A stretch of 64,000 nucleotides of DNA from an uncultured bacterium (GTDB lineage: Bacteria; Cyanobacteriota; Vampirovibrionia; Gastranaerophilales; JAILCC01): assembly GCA_949283935.1 (NCBI GenBank), contig CASDUJ010000011.1, forward strand, positions 42,855-106,854. Direction: 5' to 3'. Shown one piece after another: positions 45,212 through 54,656 of the stretch. Both the position numbers and the translations under genes were made by a program. The first letter of the stretch is position 1, and every line of letters begins with the position of its first letter. Under the pieces are notes generated by a model. That model was not told the DNA's origin, ran no database searches, and saw nothing but the letters and a program-made list of their open reading frames with translations.

Positions 45212-46264
45212 ATGGAAAAAATTTTAAAAAAGCCTTTTGATGATGTAGAAGTAAAAATTTCTACTGATGGTCAAGACAAAAATATTATTTTTGCTATTGA
45301 GAGTAGCTGCGATGAAAGTGCTTGTGCGATTGTTGAAAATGGCAGGAAAGTAATTGCTAATGTCGTAGCTACGCAAATTCCTATTCATCAAAAATATGGC
45401 GGAGTTATTCCCGAAGTTGCGGCGCGTGAGCATTTGGAAACTATTAATGTTGTTATTGAGGAGTGTTTTCAAAAAGCTAACTTAAAACCTCAAGAAATTA
45501 CTGCCTTTGCTTCAACTGTAGGTCCTGGATTGGTAGGGTGTCTTTTGGTTGGGATGAATGCGGCAAAAACTTTAAGCTTAGTCTACAATAAGCCATTTAT
45601 AGGTATAAATCATTTAAAAGCTCATGTTTGCGCAAATTATATTGATTCTGATCTTGAACCTCCTTTTGTGTGTCTTTTAGTTAGTGGCGGTCACACTCAA
45701 ATTATAAAAGTGGATTCATATGAAAAACAAGAAATCTTGGGGGAAACACTTGATGATGCTATAGGTGAAACTTACGATAAAGTTGCAAGATTGTTTGGTA
45801 TCCCTTATCCTGGGGGGCCTAATTTGGATAAACTTGCCCAAAAAGGAAATTCTGATGCCTTTTTTATTCCTAAAGCTAAAGTTGGAGAATTTGATTTTAG
45901 TTTTAGCGGCATAAAAACTCATATGTTAAAACTAATGCATACCTTAAAAGAACAACGTGCAGATGACATTCCCGTAGAAGATGTTGCCGCAAGTTTTCAA
46001 AAAGCTGTTTGTGAATATTTAATTCAAAAAACCAAACATGCTGCAGATATATTGGGATATAAAACTCTTGCGGTAGCTGGTGGAGTTGCGGCAAATTCTC
46101 AAATAAGAAAATTAATGTCTGATTTGCAAAATGAAGGTTATAAAACTTATGCCCCTGTTATGCGTTATTGCACAGATAATGCTGCTATGGTAGCTTCTGC
46201 TGCTTATTTTCTGAAAGATGTTTATACTGATTTGGATACAGAAGTTTTTTCTAGGGCTATTTAG
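45212..46264 (+). CDS. tsaD: tRNA threonylcarbamoyladenosine synthase subunit TsaD
   Basis: Transfers the threonylcarbamoyl group to A37 of ANN-decoding tRNAs. The protein has 350 residues from the ATG at 45212, with an unusual 25-residue N-terminal extension before IFAIESSCDES. Metal-binding HLKAH and the ASKHA-fold motifs STVGPGLVG, LLVSGGHTQI and VAGGVAANSQIR are present. AAGAGGA lies before the ATG. The permease gene ends 72 bp upstream. It is convergent with metG, with 2 bp between the stops. Confidence 0.97.
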   Translation: MEKILKKPFDDVEVKISTDGQDKNIIFAIESSCDESACAIVENGRKVIANVVATQIPIHQKYGGVIPEVAAREHLETINVVIEECFQKANLKPQEITAFASTVGPGLVGCLLVGMNAAKTLSLVYNKPFIGINHLKAHVCANYIDSDLEPPFVCLLVSGGHTQIIKVDSYEKQEILGETLDDAIGETYDKVARLFGIPYPGGPNLDKLAQKGNSDAFFIPKAKVGEFDFSFSGIKTHMLKLMHTLKEQRADDIPVEDVAASFQKAVCEYLIQKTKHAADILGYKTLAVAGGVAANSQIRKLMSDLQNEGYKTYAPVMRYCTDNAAMVASAAYFLKDVYTDLDTEVFSRAI

Positions 46265-46266
46265 CT

Positions 46267-47838
46267 TTACTTTTTCTTCTTATCTTGAGCAATTTCAGAA
46301 TCTAAACGTAAAAATACCGGCTTGATACTTTCTTTTGTCGCTATTTGCCCTATTTTTAAATTTAAATTTTCTAAATCTTTTAGCTGAATGTCTTTTATTT
46401 GACCGTTGAAACCTAATTGATTATATATTTTTTGGGAAATGTTTGGAATAACCGGATAAAGTAATATGCTTGTGTATTTCATTACTTCCAAAACATTATA
46501 TAAAACCTTCTCGCATGCTTGCAAATCTGTTTTAGCTAAAGTCCAAGGTGCTCTATCATTAACATATTTGTTTGTTATATCAACAAGATGGATAATAGCT
46601 TCTATTGCCTCAGTTATTTCATAATAATCAAATTTTCTTTCAACTTCTCTAACAGTATTTTGGCATAATGCTAAGAGTTCTTTATCTATATACGAATTGC
46701 CGGAAAAACTTATTTTTCCATCAAAATATTTCACAAGCATAGACAAAGTTCTATTCAAAAGATTTCCAAGATTATTTGCTAAATCTGCATTTACTTTTGA
46801 TTTAAAATCTTCATCGCTGTAATTTCCATCTTTGCCAAAAGATGCAGTTGTTAAAAGAAAATATCTTATTGGATCTGCATTTTCTAAATTAAAATTTTCC
46901 ATTAATGTATCAATACTTATTACATTTCCAAGAGATTTACTCATTTTGGTTTCGTCAATTGTAATCCACCCGTGAGCAAAAATGGTTTTTGGTAATTCTA
47001 TACCTAATGCCATTAAAAAGCCAATCCAATAAATAGAATGAAATTTTAATATGTCTTTCCCTATAACGTGTACATCGCAAGGCCAATATTTCATAAATTT
47101 TTCTTTATCTTCAAGAAAACCTACGCCAGTTATGTAATTGCTGAGAGCATCTATCCAGACATAAATTCCTTGATTTGAATCTGACAATACGTCTATGCTC
47201 CAATTTACAGAATTTTTTGAGCGTGAAACACTTATATCTTCTATATCTTTGAGTTGATTTAATATTTCATTTTCTCTTGATTTAGGAAGAATAAATTTAG
47301 GATTTTTCTTTATATGTTCTGCAATAGCATCTTTATATTTTGAAAGTTTAAAGAAATAATTTTCCTCCTTAACTTCTTGTGGCTTTTTTTTATGTATTGG
47401 ACAAAAACCATTTTCGTCAAGTTCTCTTGGAGATAAAAAAGCTTCGCATCCATTACAATAAAGTCCCGTGTATGAACTTTTATAAATATCGCCTCTTTTT
47501 AAAAGTTCTTCAAATGCCCATTGAACAAGTTTTTCGTGATCTGTGTCTGTAGTCCTTATATAACGATTATAATCTATGTCAGCTTTTTTCCAAGCTTTTT
47601 TAAATTCGCTGCTCGTTTTGTCACAATGTTCTTTCGGTGAAATGCCTAAATCTTGTGCTGTTTTTTGAATTTTTATACCGTGTTCATCAGATCCTGTTAA
47701 AAAAAACACATCTTTGCCCCTTTGTTTAAAATGTCTGGCAATTACATCTGATGCAATTTTTTCGTATGCATGTCCAATATGAGGCAAGCCATTTACGTAA
47801 TCTATTGCAGTTGTTATATAAAAAGTTTCTTTTTCCAT
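46267..47838 (-). CDS. metG: Methionyl-tRNA synthetase
   Basis: Class I synthetase of 523 residues. The HIGH motif is PHIGHAYE and the KMSKS motif TKMSKSLGN. The zinc knuckle is CNGC with CPIH as second half, so His replaces the last Cys. The anticodon-binding helical domain is present. The C-terminal dimerisation (EMAP-like) domain of longer MetRS is missing. AAGGATAT precedes the ATG. yggT and mtnP lie upstream in the same direction. Confidence 0.97.
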   Translation of the reverse strand: MEKETFYITTAIDYVNGLPHIGHAYEKIASDVIARHFKQRGKDVFFLTGSDEHGIKIQKTAQDLGISPKEHCDKTSSEFKKAWKKADIDYNRYIRTTDTDHEKLVQWAFEELLKRGDIYKSSYTGLYCNGCEAFLSPRELDENGFCPIHKKKPQEVKEENYFFKLSKYKDAIAEHIKKNPKFILPKSRENEILNQLKDIEDISVSRSKNSVNWSIDVLSDSNQGIYVWIDALSNYITGVGFLEDKEKFMKYWPCDVHVIGKDILKFHSIYWIGFLMALGIELPKTIFAHGWITIDETKMSKSLGNVISIDTLMENFNLENADPIRYFLLTTASFGKDGNYSDEDFKSKVNADLANNLGNLLNRTLSMLVKYFDGKISFSGNSYIDKELLALCQNTVREVERKFDYYEITEAIEAIIHLVDITNKYVNDRAPWTLAKTDLQACEKVLYNVLEVMKYTSILLYPVIPNISQKIYNQLGFNGQIKDIQLKDLENLNLKIGQIATKESIKPVFLRLDSEIAQDKKKK

Positions 47839-47849
47839 ATTTTATATCC

Positions 47850-48116
47850 TTAAATGATTGTTAATAATCTCATTGTAATTTCTCTTATTATTTCTAATGC
47901 CAAAAACGCTGCAATTGGAGAAAAATCAATTCCTGATATGGGAGGAATAATTTTTCTAAATGGTTCTAAAATTGGATCAGTTATGTCTTTTAAAGCTTTA
48001 AATGGCTGACTATACCAATTAATATTAGGAAACCAAGAAAGTAATATTCTTACAATCATAATCCAAATAAGTATTGTGAAAAATAAATATAAGCTTTGCA
48101 TTAAAAATATTTTCAT
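47850..48116 (-). CDS. YggT-family membrane protein
   Basis: An 88-residue protein with two TM segments and the family motif in between: RILLSWFPNIN followed by ITDPILEPFRKIIPP. YggT proteins are found near sepF and division genes in Gram-positives and in cyanobacteria/chloroplasts (CCB3-like). The ATG overlaps the mtnP stop (TAATG), so they are translationally coupled. Confidence 0.9.
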   Translation of the reverse strand: MKIFLMQSLYLFFTILIWIMIVRILLSWFPNINWYSQPFKALKDITDPILEPFRKIIPPISGIDFSPIAAFLALEIIREITMRLLTII

Positions 48117-48925
48117 TACAGCCTCCCATCTGCTAAGGTATTACTGCAATTACAAGCCAGCCTTTCGTTTGGAATTTGTTCAATTAAATCAAATAAAACT
48201 TTTTTAAGATTTGAAATATTATTATTAAAAATTTCAATAACAGCTTTATGATTTACTGGCTCTGTGTCACTAACTAAACCAGCATCATAGTCTGTTACAA
48301 GAGAAATATTAACTGGACACATATTTAGTTCTCTGCACAAAAAACTTTCTGGATAATTGGTCATTCCAATAACGCTCCAACCTTGAGATGTAAAAAATTT
48401 GGATTCTGCTTTTGTACTAAAACGGGGACCATTGATAACCAACATTGTTCCTTGTTTATGTACTTTGACATTATTTTTTTCGGCTATTTCTATTGCAAGT
48501 TTACGTAATTCCGGACAATATGGATCAGCTGCACTAATATGAGTGCAAATAGGTCCTTCAAAAAAAGTATCTTTTCTTCCAGATGTAAAATTTACAAATT
48601 GATCGCATATTACAAAATCTCCGGGAGCTATTTCTTTTTGTAAACTACCTACAGCACAAGGAGATATAACTCTTGTTACACCAAGAGATTTCATTGCCCA
48701 TACATTAGCTTTGTAATTTATTTTATGCGGTAAAATATCATGGTTTCTGCCGTGTCTTGGTAAAAAAGCTACTTTTTTGTCATTAACTTTGCCAAGCATA
48801 ATTTTGTCAGAAGGTGCTCCAAAAGGTGTCTCAATTTTTATTTCTTCTATATCATCTAAAAATTTGTAAAAGCCCGAACCGCCAAAAACCCCAATTTGAG
48901 CCTTTTCTTCAAAATTTGTAAACAT
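48116..48925 (-). CDS. mtnP: S-methyl-5'-thioadenosine phosphorylase family enzyme
   Basis: A 269-residue purine nucleoside phosphorylase of the MTAP/PNP-II type. Motifs are GVFGGSGFY, FLPRHGRNHDILPHKINY, CAVGSLQ, NGPRFSTKAESKFF and the C-terminal VTDYDAG. It splits methylthioadenosine (or a purine nucleoside) with phosphate. The SEP-type determinants of MTAP versus inosine phosphorylase cannot be settled here; MTAP is favoured by the HGR-NHD loop. CCGGAG precedes the ATG. Confidence 0.9.
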   Translation of the reverse strand: MFTNFEEKAQIGVFGGSGFYKFLDDIEEIKIETPFGAPSDKIMLGKVNDKKVAFLPRHGRNHDILPHKINYKANVWAMKSLGVTRVISPCAVGSLQKEIAPGDFVICDQFVNFTSGRKDTFFEGPICTHISAADPYCPELRKLAIEIAEKNNVKVHKQGTMLVINGPRFSTKAESKFFTSQGWSVIGMTNYPESFLCRELNMCPVNISLVTDYDAGLVSDTEPVNHKAVIEIFNNNISNLKKVLFDLIEQIPNERLACNCSNTLADGRL

Positions 48926-49004
48926 AATATTCTCCGGATGAATTATTCGTTTAAATTATATCACAAAGAGGCATAATCTAAAATTTGAAATAATTCTAAA
49001 ATTT

Positions 49005-49226
49005 TTAAAAAGAAAAATCAAATAGTTCTTTTACTTCTACTCCAAGTGCATCAGATATTAATTTAATAGTTTTAATAGTGACATTAGCTTCGCCTCTTTC
49101 AATTTGTCCTATATAGTTAAAATTCATATTAACAAGTTCCGCCAATTGCATTTGTGACAGTTTTTGTGATTTTCTTATATATGCCAATTTTGTTCCGAAG
49201 CGTTTTTCTAAATCTTTGTTAGCCAT
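49005..49226 (-). CDS. XRE-family HTH regulator
   Basis: A 73-residue protein that is almost only a Cro/C1-type helix-turn-helix. The recognition region reads LSQMQLAELVNMNFNYIGQIERGEANVT. It lacks a dimerisation or ligand domain, so it may act by itself or with a partner. There is no Shine-Dalgarno; a TATAAT ends 10 bp before the ATG, giving a leader of only a few bases, as in lambda cI. The neighbouring mtnP starts 80 bp downstream on the same strand. Targets are unknown. Confidence 0.85.
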   Translation of the reverse strand: MANKDLEKRFGTKLAYIRKSQKLSQMQLAELVNMNFNYIGQIERGEANVTIKTIKLISDALGVEVKELFDFSF

Positions 49227-49236
49227 AATTAGTCAC

Positions 49237-49242
49237 ATTATA
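49237..49242 (-). promoter_or_regulatory. -10 element close to the HTH start codon
   Basis: TATAAT on the minus strand ends 10 bp before the ATG at 49226. The transcript leader would be at most about 4 nt. No clear -35 is seen. Confidence 0.4.
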
Positions 49243-49342
49243 TACATTTGACAATAAATTTTCTAACAGGTATTATTATGTAATTCTGTGTTATTAACTA
49301 TTATTAAATAGCAATTAACTAAAATGATTTAGAAAGATTGAT

Positions 49343-49498
49343 ATGAATATTTGTGACTACCAAATGTTATTAAATGAAATCAAAGAGACTACAAATTTAA
49401 TAGAAGATAATATTGACAATAAATATATGATCAAATATTTGACGGGGAAGTTAAATCTCTTAGTGCAAAGTCTTGTTGATGTTTTTAATTCTAATTAA
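49343..49498 (+). CDS. Possible 51-residue acidic helical protein
   Basis: An ATG-to-TAA frame in the 300-bp gap between the HTH gene and mfd. The product opens MNICDYQMLLNEIKETTN, is predicted helical, and ends in VDVFNSN. Its stop lies 29 bp before the mfd ATG. No good ribosome site and no family are recognised. The rest of the gap shows nothing else besides promoters. Confidence 0.35.
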   Translation: MNICDYQMLLNEIKETTNLIEDNIDNKYMIKYLTGKLNLLVQSLVDVFNSN

Positions 49499-49512
49499 AA
49501 ATATTTTTCACA

Positions 49513-49521
49513 TGCTATAAT
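49513..49521 (+). promoter_or_regulatory. Extended -10 promoter at the mfd start codon
   Basis: TGCTATAAT is a perfect extended -10 and ends exactly 6 bp before the mfd ATG (49528). There is no Shine-Dalgarno between it and the ATG. A leaderless mRNA is predicted. Confidence 0.6.
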
Positions 49522-49527
49522 TAGCAT

Positions 49528-52500
49528 ATGGAATTTAAGTTTTCAGAATTTTTGTACAATGTTTTAAATAATTCTTCAAAAGTTCAAATTCTTGAGAAAA
49601 AAATTGAACTTTATTCTGCTAATACAATAAGTGGTTTAAGTTCAACTTCCAAAGCTTTTTTAATTTGGTATTTAGCCAAAAAAACTAAGAGACCTATATT
49701 GTTTGTAACATCTAATATTTCAAGGGCAATAGATTATCAAAATAAAATTTCTATAGTTGAAGATGAATTTTCTAAATTTTTTGAACCTCAAGAAACATCT
49801 CCTTACCAACTTGTTTTTTCCAATTCACAAATTTATAAGAATCAATTGGAAAATTTAAATAAATTCAAATCTGGGGAAAGCAAATTTTTAATAATAAATG
49901 CACAAAGTATGTTGCAGTTATACAATGATTCTAAATTTTTTGAAGAAAATTCTTTGCAATTTGTAAAAAAAGGAGAATTTGATTTTGACACACTTTTGTC
50001 GAAGCTTGTTTTGATGGGTTACAAAAGAGAAAGTATGGTTTCTGATGTAGGAGAATTTAGTTTAAGAGGAGATATTCTTGACATTTACCCAATTAATGAT
50101 GATCCTGTTCGAATTGAATTTTGGGGAGATGAAATAGAAAGTATACGATATTTTAATATTAATACACAAAAAACTGTTAAAATTACTGATAAAGTGTCTA
50201 TTTTCCCAAGATATAAAATTTTTGTTAGAGATAAAGAATTATTAAAAAATGAAATAAAACAATTTTATAATATTCAAAAGAAAGAAATAGAAGAAAAATA
50301 CAAAGAAAGTTTTGAATTTTGGCTAAATTCAACATTAGAAGCTTTAGATGAGCAAAGTTATTTTGAAGGGATCGAATATTTTTCTTCATTACTTAAACAA
50401 AATTTTTCAAGTATTTTTGATTTTTTCCCTCAAAATACACTAATTGTTATGGACGAAAGTCACGAAATTTTATCTAAATGTGAACTTGCAGACAAAAATT
50501 ACAAAGATGAATATAAAAAAAATGTAAATCTTGGGATGGCTTTAAAACTTCCAAGATTTAATCATTTGGAATTTGAAAAATTGTTGGAAAAAATGAGTGG
50601 TTTTGCTCGTTTGAATTTAAACAATTTTATAGATGTTGATAACGAAGAGTTAATACCTATAAGTTCATCACTTTTGCCAAGATTTGATTTAACCAACTTA
50701 GAATTTGGAGATTTTATTGAAAACAATTTAAAAAAGCATAATGCTATTATTATTGCGACACAGTATCCTTCAAGGGTAAGTGATATTTTAAATGACTATG
50801 AAATTCCTTTTCAATATGAAAACAACTACAGCAAAAATCTTGTAAACATTGTAAAGGCAGATATTTATGAAGGTTTTTCTTCTGATGATTTAAGTTTGGT
50901 TTTAGTTACAGATGTAGAACTTTTTAACAGAAAAATTAAAAAACCTACTATAGCTAAAAAACTTTCTAAAAGAGAAGATATGGAATTTATATATTCTATT
51001 AATGACTTAAAAGAAGGAGATTTAGTAGTTCATACAACTCATGGAATAGGTAAATACTTAGGTTTAAGTCAACAAGAAGTGGCTGGAGAATTTAGAGATT
51101 ATTTATCTATTGAATATGCAAATTCTGATAAGCTTTATATTCCTGCAGAGCAAATAAATATGTTGGCAAGATATAGAGGATCAACAACAATATTGCCAAA
51201 GCTTTCTAAGATGGGTGGGGGAGATTGGAATACTACAAAATCTAAAGTTAAAAAAGCTGTGGATGATATTGCATTTAAGTTGATAAATTTATATGCAAGA
51301 AGAAAAAAGGCAGAAGGATTTGAATTTGCTCCCGATACCCCTTGGCAAACTGAAATGGAAGATGCTTTTTTGTATACTGAAACACCTGATCAATTAAAAG
51401 CAATCATAGATACAAAAAATGATATGGAAAGTAAAAAACCAATGGATCGTTTGATTTGTGGGGATGTAGGGTTTGGGAAAACAGAAGTTGCTCTAAGGGC
51501 TGCTTTCAAAGCTGTTATGTCAGGCAAACAAGTTGCTATTTTAGCTCCTACAACAATTTTGGCTCAGCAACATTATTTAACTTTCAAGGAAAGATTTGCC
51601 CCTTATGGAGTTAAAATAGAATTATTTTCAAGATTTAGAACTACAAAAGAAATAAAAAAAGCGATAAAAGAGATAGCTGATGGCTCTTGTGATATTGCTA
51701 TAGGGACACATAGACTTTTGCAAAAGGACATTGATTTTAAAAGATTAGGTCTCGTAGTTATAGATGAAGAACATCGTTTTGGGGTAGCTCATAAAGAAAA
51801 ATTAAAAGAATATAGAACTCAAGTTGATGTTCTTTGTCTTAGTGCTACTCCTATTCCCAGAACTTTATACATGTCAGTTTCCGGTGTTAGGGATATGAGT
51901 CTTATAAATACTCCACCTGTAAACAGATTACCAATCAAAACTTTTGTTGGTGAATTTAATCCTGCATTTATAAAAAGTGCAGTAAATTACGAATTGGAAA
52001 GGGAAGGTCAAGTATATATTTTGTACAACAGAGTTCAAACCATATACAAATTTGCCAATGAAATACAAGAACTTTTACCAAATGCAAGAATTGCTGTAGC
52101 ACACGGACAATTACCTCCCAAAGAATTAGAAGAAATTATTTATCAATTTTCAATAAATAATTTTGATGTTTTAATTTGCACAACAATTATTGAATCTGGA
52201 ATAGATATACCTAACGCAAATACTATGTTAATTTGCGATGCTGATAAATTTGGTCTTGCTCAACTTTATCAATTACGAGGAAGAATTGGTCGTAGTGAAA
52301 GACAAGCTTATGCTTATTGTTTTTACAAAAAAGACAAAATTTTAACTCAAGAAGCTACAAACAGGCTAAAAGCCATAAAAGATTTTACAACTTTAGGATC
52401 TGGTTATCAAATAGCAATGAGAGATTTAGAAATAAGAGGGGTTGGAAATATTTTAGGAGCACAGCAACATGGTCACATGATAAGTGTTGGATTTGATGTA

Positions 52501-53055
52501 TATTGTGATTTACTAGAAGATGCGATAAAAGAATTACAAGGAGAAAAAATTAACAAAAAAGAAACACCTGTTATTGACATAAACATTACTGCGTTTATTC
52601 CTGACAATTATGTGGGTGACAAACAACAGAAAATGATAGAATACAAAAGATTAGCAGATGTTCAATCTATAAGAGAATTAGAAATGCTAAAAACTGAATG
52701 GGAAGATAGATTTGGAAAAATTCCTGATACAGTTGAACCCTTGTTCAAAATTATAAAATTAAGATTAATTGCAGCAGACATAGGAGTAAAAGGTGTTAGA
52801 GAAAGTATGGGTGATATCAAAATACATACAGACTATACTTATAACGAATGGTTTATGATTTCTAACAATCTTGACAGAAAGATAGTTTCGAAGTTAAGAT
52901 TTACACAAAACCAAACAAAAAATTCTAGTTCTGCTTCAATTTTACATTTTAATAACGTAGGACTTAGCTCTGAAGAGGTATTGGATTTATTAGAATATTT
53001 ATTTTATCATATACAAAGATTGCAAAATGATATTTTCAATAAGGAGGAAAGATGA
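49528..53055 (+). CDS. mfd: Transcription-repair coupling factor
   Basis: Removes stalled RNA polymerase from damaged DNA and recruits UvrA. The protein has 1175 residues. An N-terminal UvrB-like part (about 1-340) precedes the RNA-polymerase-interaction domain with EGDLVVHTTHGIGKYLGL. The translocase follows, with GDVGFGKTE (motif I), DEEHRFG (II), SATPIPRTLYM (III) and LYQLRGRIGRS (VI). A TRCF C-terminal domain ends the protein. Its stop overlaps the next ATG by 4 bp (ATGA), coupling it to the peptidyl-prolyl isomerase gene. Confidence 0.97.
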   Translation: MEFKFSEFLYNVLNNSSKVQILEKKIELYSANTISGLSSTSKAFLIWYLAKKTKRPILFVTSNISRAIDYQNKISIVEDEFSKFFEPQETSPYQLVFSNSQIYKNQLENLNKFKSGESKFLIINAQSMLQLYNDSKFFEENSLQFVKKGEFDFDTLLSKLVLMGYKRESMVSDVGEFSLRGDILDIYPINDDPVRIEFWGDEIESIRYFNINTQKTVKITDKVSIFPRYKIFVRDKELLKNEIKQFYNIQKKEIEEKYKESFEFWLNSTLEALDEQSYFEGIEYFSSLLKQNFSSIFDFFPQNTLIVMDESHEILSKCELADKNYKDEYKKNVNLGMALKLPRFNHLEFEKLLEKMSGFARLNLNNFIDVDNEELIPISSSLLPRFDLTNLEFGDFIENNLKKHNAIIIATQYPSRVSDILNDYEIPFQYENNYSKNLVNIVKADIYEGFSSDDLSLVLVTDVELFNRKIKKPTIAKKLSKREDMEFIYSINDLKEGDLVVHTTHGIGKYLGLSQQEVAGEFRDYLSIEYANSDKLYIPAEQINMLARYRGSTTILPKLSKMGGGDWNTTKSKVKKAVDDIAFKLINLYARRKKAEGFEFAPDTPWQTEMEDAFLYTETPDQLKAIIDTKNDMESKKPMDRLICGDVGFGKTEVALRAAFKAVMSGKQVAILAPTTILAQQHYLTFKERFAPYGVKIELFSRFRTTKEIKKAIKEIADGSCDIAIGTHRLLQKDIDFKRLGLVVIDEEHRFGVAHKEKLKEYRTQVDVLCLSATPIPRTLYMSVSGVRDMSLINTPPVNRLPIKTFVGEFNPAFIKSAVNYELEREGQVYILYNRVQTIYKFANEIQELLPNARIAVAHGQLPPKELEEIIYQFSINNFDVLICTTIIESGIDIPNANTMLICDADKFGLAQLYQLRGRIGRSERQAYAYCFYKKDKILTQEATNRLKAIKDFTTLGSGYQIAMRDLEIRGVGNILGAQQHGHMISVGFDVYCDLLEDAIKELQGEKINKKETPVIDINITAFIPDNYVGDKQQKMIEYKRLADVQSIRELEMLKTEWEDRFGKIPDTVEPLFKIIKLRLIAADIGVKGVRESMGDIKIHTDYTYNEWFMISNNLDRKIVSKLRFTQNQTKNSSSASILHFNNVGLSSEEVLDLLEYLFYHIQRLQNDIFNKEER

Positions 53056-54092
53056 AGAGAGTTTTAATGACGCTGCTAATAGCAATTACAATGATTAGTT
53101 CTGGTTGTAAAAAAGCCCAAGATGCTGTAATTATAAAAGTAAATGATTCGCCAATAATGAAACAAGAAGTTGATGATATTATAACAAGGCAAATGAGTTC
53201 TCCATTTTTGGCACAACTTGATAAATCTTCAGATGAAGCTAAAATGCTTGTGTTAGTAGCAAAAGACAAAGCTGTAAACGAATTAATAGTTAAAAGAATT
53301 ATAAATAACGAAATTGCAAAAAGAAATATAACAGTTTCAACAGAAGAATTAGACAAATACAAAAAAGAAATGTTGGAACAAATTGGAGGCGAAGAAAATT
53401 TGAAAGAAATTCTTGCCAAAAACAATATGTCAGAAAATGATTTTAATACAATGATAGCAAATGACATACAAGTTTCAAAATTAATTGATACAATTTCTCC
53501 TGTTAAAGTATCCGAATCAGATGTTAAAAAGTTTTATAATGACAACAAAGCATCTAAATTTACATATCCAGATTCTGTTAGAGCTAGTCACATTTTAATT
53601 AAAGACAAAGCAAAAGCTGAAGAAATTTTGGCAAAAGCAAAGGTGCCAAATGCAGATTTTGCAGCACTTGCAAAACAATATTCAGAAGATACAGGCAGTG
53701 CGCAAAATGGGGGAGATTTAGGCTTTTTCTCAAAAGATCAAATGGTAAAACCTTTTGCAGAAGCAGCTTTTTCTTTAAAACCAGATACAATAAGTGATTT
53801 AGTTCAATCTGAATTTGGATATCATATAATAAAAGTTGTAGATAGGAAAAAAGCTGGTGTTATGCCTTTTGAAGAAATAAAAAATGAGATTAAAAAATAT
53901 CTTGAAGATGAACAAAAGGTTCAAACGTTACAAAAGTTTATTGAAGGACAAAAAGCACAAACTAAAGTAGAATTTATTGATTCTTCATACAATCCTGAAA
54001 ATATTAAAAAAGAAGTGCAACAATACAGTTCTAAGAATAACGTAGCTCCACAACCTACAGCTATTCCCCAACAAGAAGAGGCAAACAAATAG
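53052..54092 (+). CDS. PrsA/SurA-like peptidyl-prolyl isomerase lipoprotein
   Basis: A 346-residue exported folding factor. The signal ends in the lipobox ISSGC with Cys19. A SurA_N-like helical region (about 25-160) contains VNELIVKRIINNEI. The parvulin rotamase domain (about 178-270) has ASHILIKDK, ARQYSEDTGS-like KQYSEDTGSAQNGGDLGFF and the GYHIIKV end. A Gln/Pro-rich tail follows. It would assist folding outside the cytoplasmic membrane, alongside VKOR-DsbA. The start overlaps mfd. Confidence 0.92.
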   Translation: MKRVLMTLLIAITMISSGCKKAQDAVIIKVNDSPIMKQEVDDIITRQMSSPFLAQLDKSSDEAKMLVLVAKDKAVNELIVKRIINNEIAKRNITVSTEELDKYKKEMLEQIGGEENLKEILAKNNMSENDFNTMIANDIQVSKLIDTISPVKVSESDVKKFYNDNKASKFTYPDSVRASHILIKDKAKAEEILAKAKVPNADFAALAKQYSEDTGSAQNGGDLGFFSKDQMVKPFAEAAFSLKPDTISDLVQSEFGYHIIKVVDRKKAGVMPFEEIKNEIKKYLEDEQKVQTLQKFIEGQKAQTKVEFIDSSYNPENIKKEVQQYSSKNNVAPQPTAIPQQEEANK

Positions 54093-54559
54093 TGGGAAAA
54101 ATAGTAAATATTAATGAATTACAAAAAGAAGTAGAAAAACTAAAAAATTCAGGCAAGAAAATAGTTTCTACAAATGGTTGTTTTGATATTTTACATGTTG
54201 GTCACATAAGATATTTGCAGAAATCTGCATCTTTTGGAGATATTTTAATTGTTTGTTTAAATTCTGATCGTTCAGTAAAAGCTCTTAAGGGAGATAGCAG
54301 ACCTTTAAACAATCAAAATGACAGAGCAGAAATATTAGCAGCTTTAAATTGTGTTGATTATGTTGTTGTTTTTGATGAAGATACGCCGGTAAATTATTTG
54401 GCTAAAATTAAACCAGACATACACACAAAAGGTGGAGATTATGATATTAATACTCTTCCTGAGGCCAAAGTTGTTTTGGAAAATGGAGGGAGACTTGAAT
54501 TTATAAAGTTTGTAGAAGGTAAATCTACAACAAGCATTATAGAAAAAATGAAAAGTTAA
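54092..54559 (+). CDS. rfaE2: D-glycero-beta-D-manno-heptose 1-phosphate adenylyltransferase
   Basis: A 155-residue nucleotidyltransferase equal to the C-terminal domain of HldE. The HIGH-like motif is NGCFDILHVGHIRYLQ, and LNSDRSVKALKGDSRPL and KGGDYDINTLPEA are family signatures. It makes ADP-heptose for lipopolysaccharide core, which implies a Gram-negative-type outer membrane. The kinase half is not adjacent. It starts with GTG in a TAGTG overlap with the isomerase stop. Confidence 0.92.
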   Translation: MGKIVNINELQKEVEKLKNSGKKIVSTNGCFDILHVGHIRYLQKSASFGDILIVCLNSDRSVKALKGDSRPLNNQNDRAEILAALNCVDYVVVFDEDTPVNYLAKIKPDIHTKGGDYDINTLPEAKVVLENGGRLEFIKFVEGKSTTSIIEKMKS

Positions 54560-54623
54560 TTATTAGATAAATTGAAAATATTTTGCGGAAATGTTTTAAT
54601 TTATTAAGTTTGAGCTTTATTTT

Positions 54624-54650
54624 CTGACATAAATATTTTTTGGGTATAAT
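54624..54650 (+). promoter_or_regulatory. Promoter placing transcription start at the PSP1 ATG
   Basis: CTGACA, a 15-bp spacer and TATAAT (54645-54650) end exactly 6 bp before the ATG at 54657. There is no Shine-Dalgarno. A leaderless mRNA is predicted. Confidence 0.55.
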
Positions 54651-54656
54651 ATTAAT

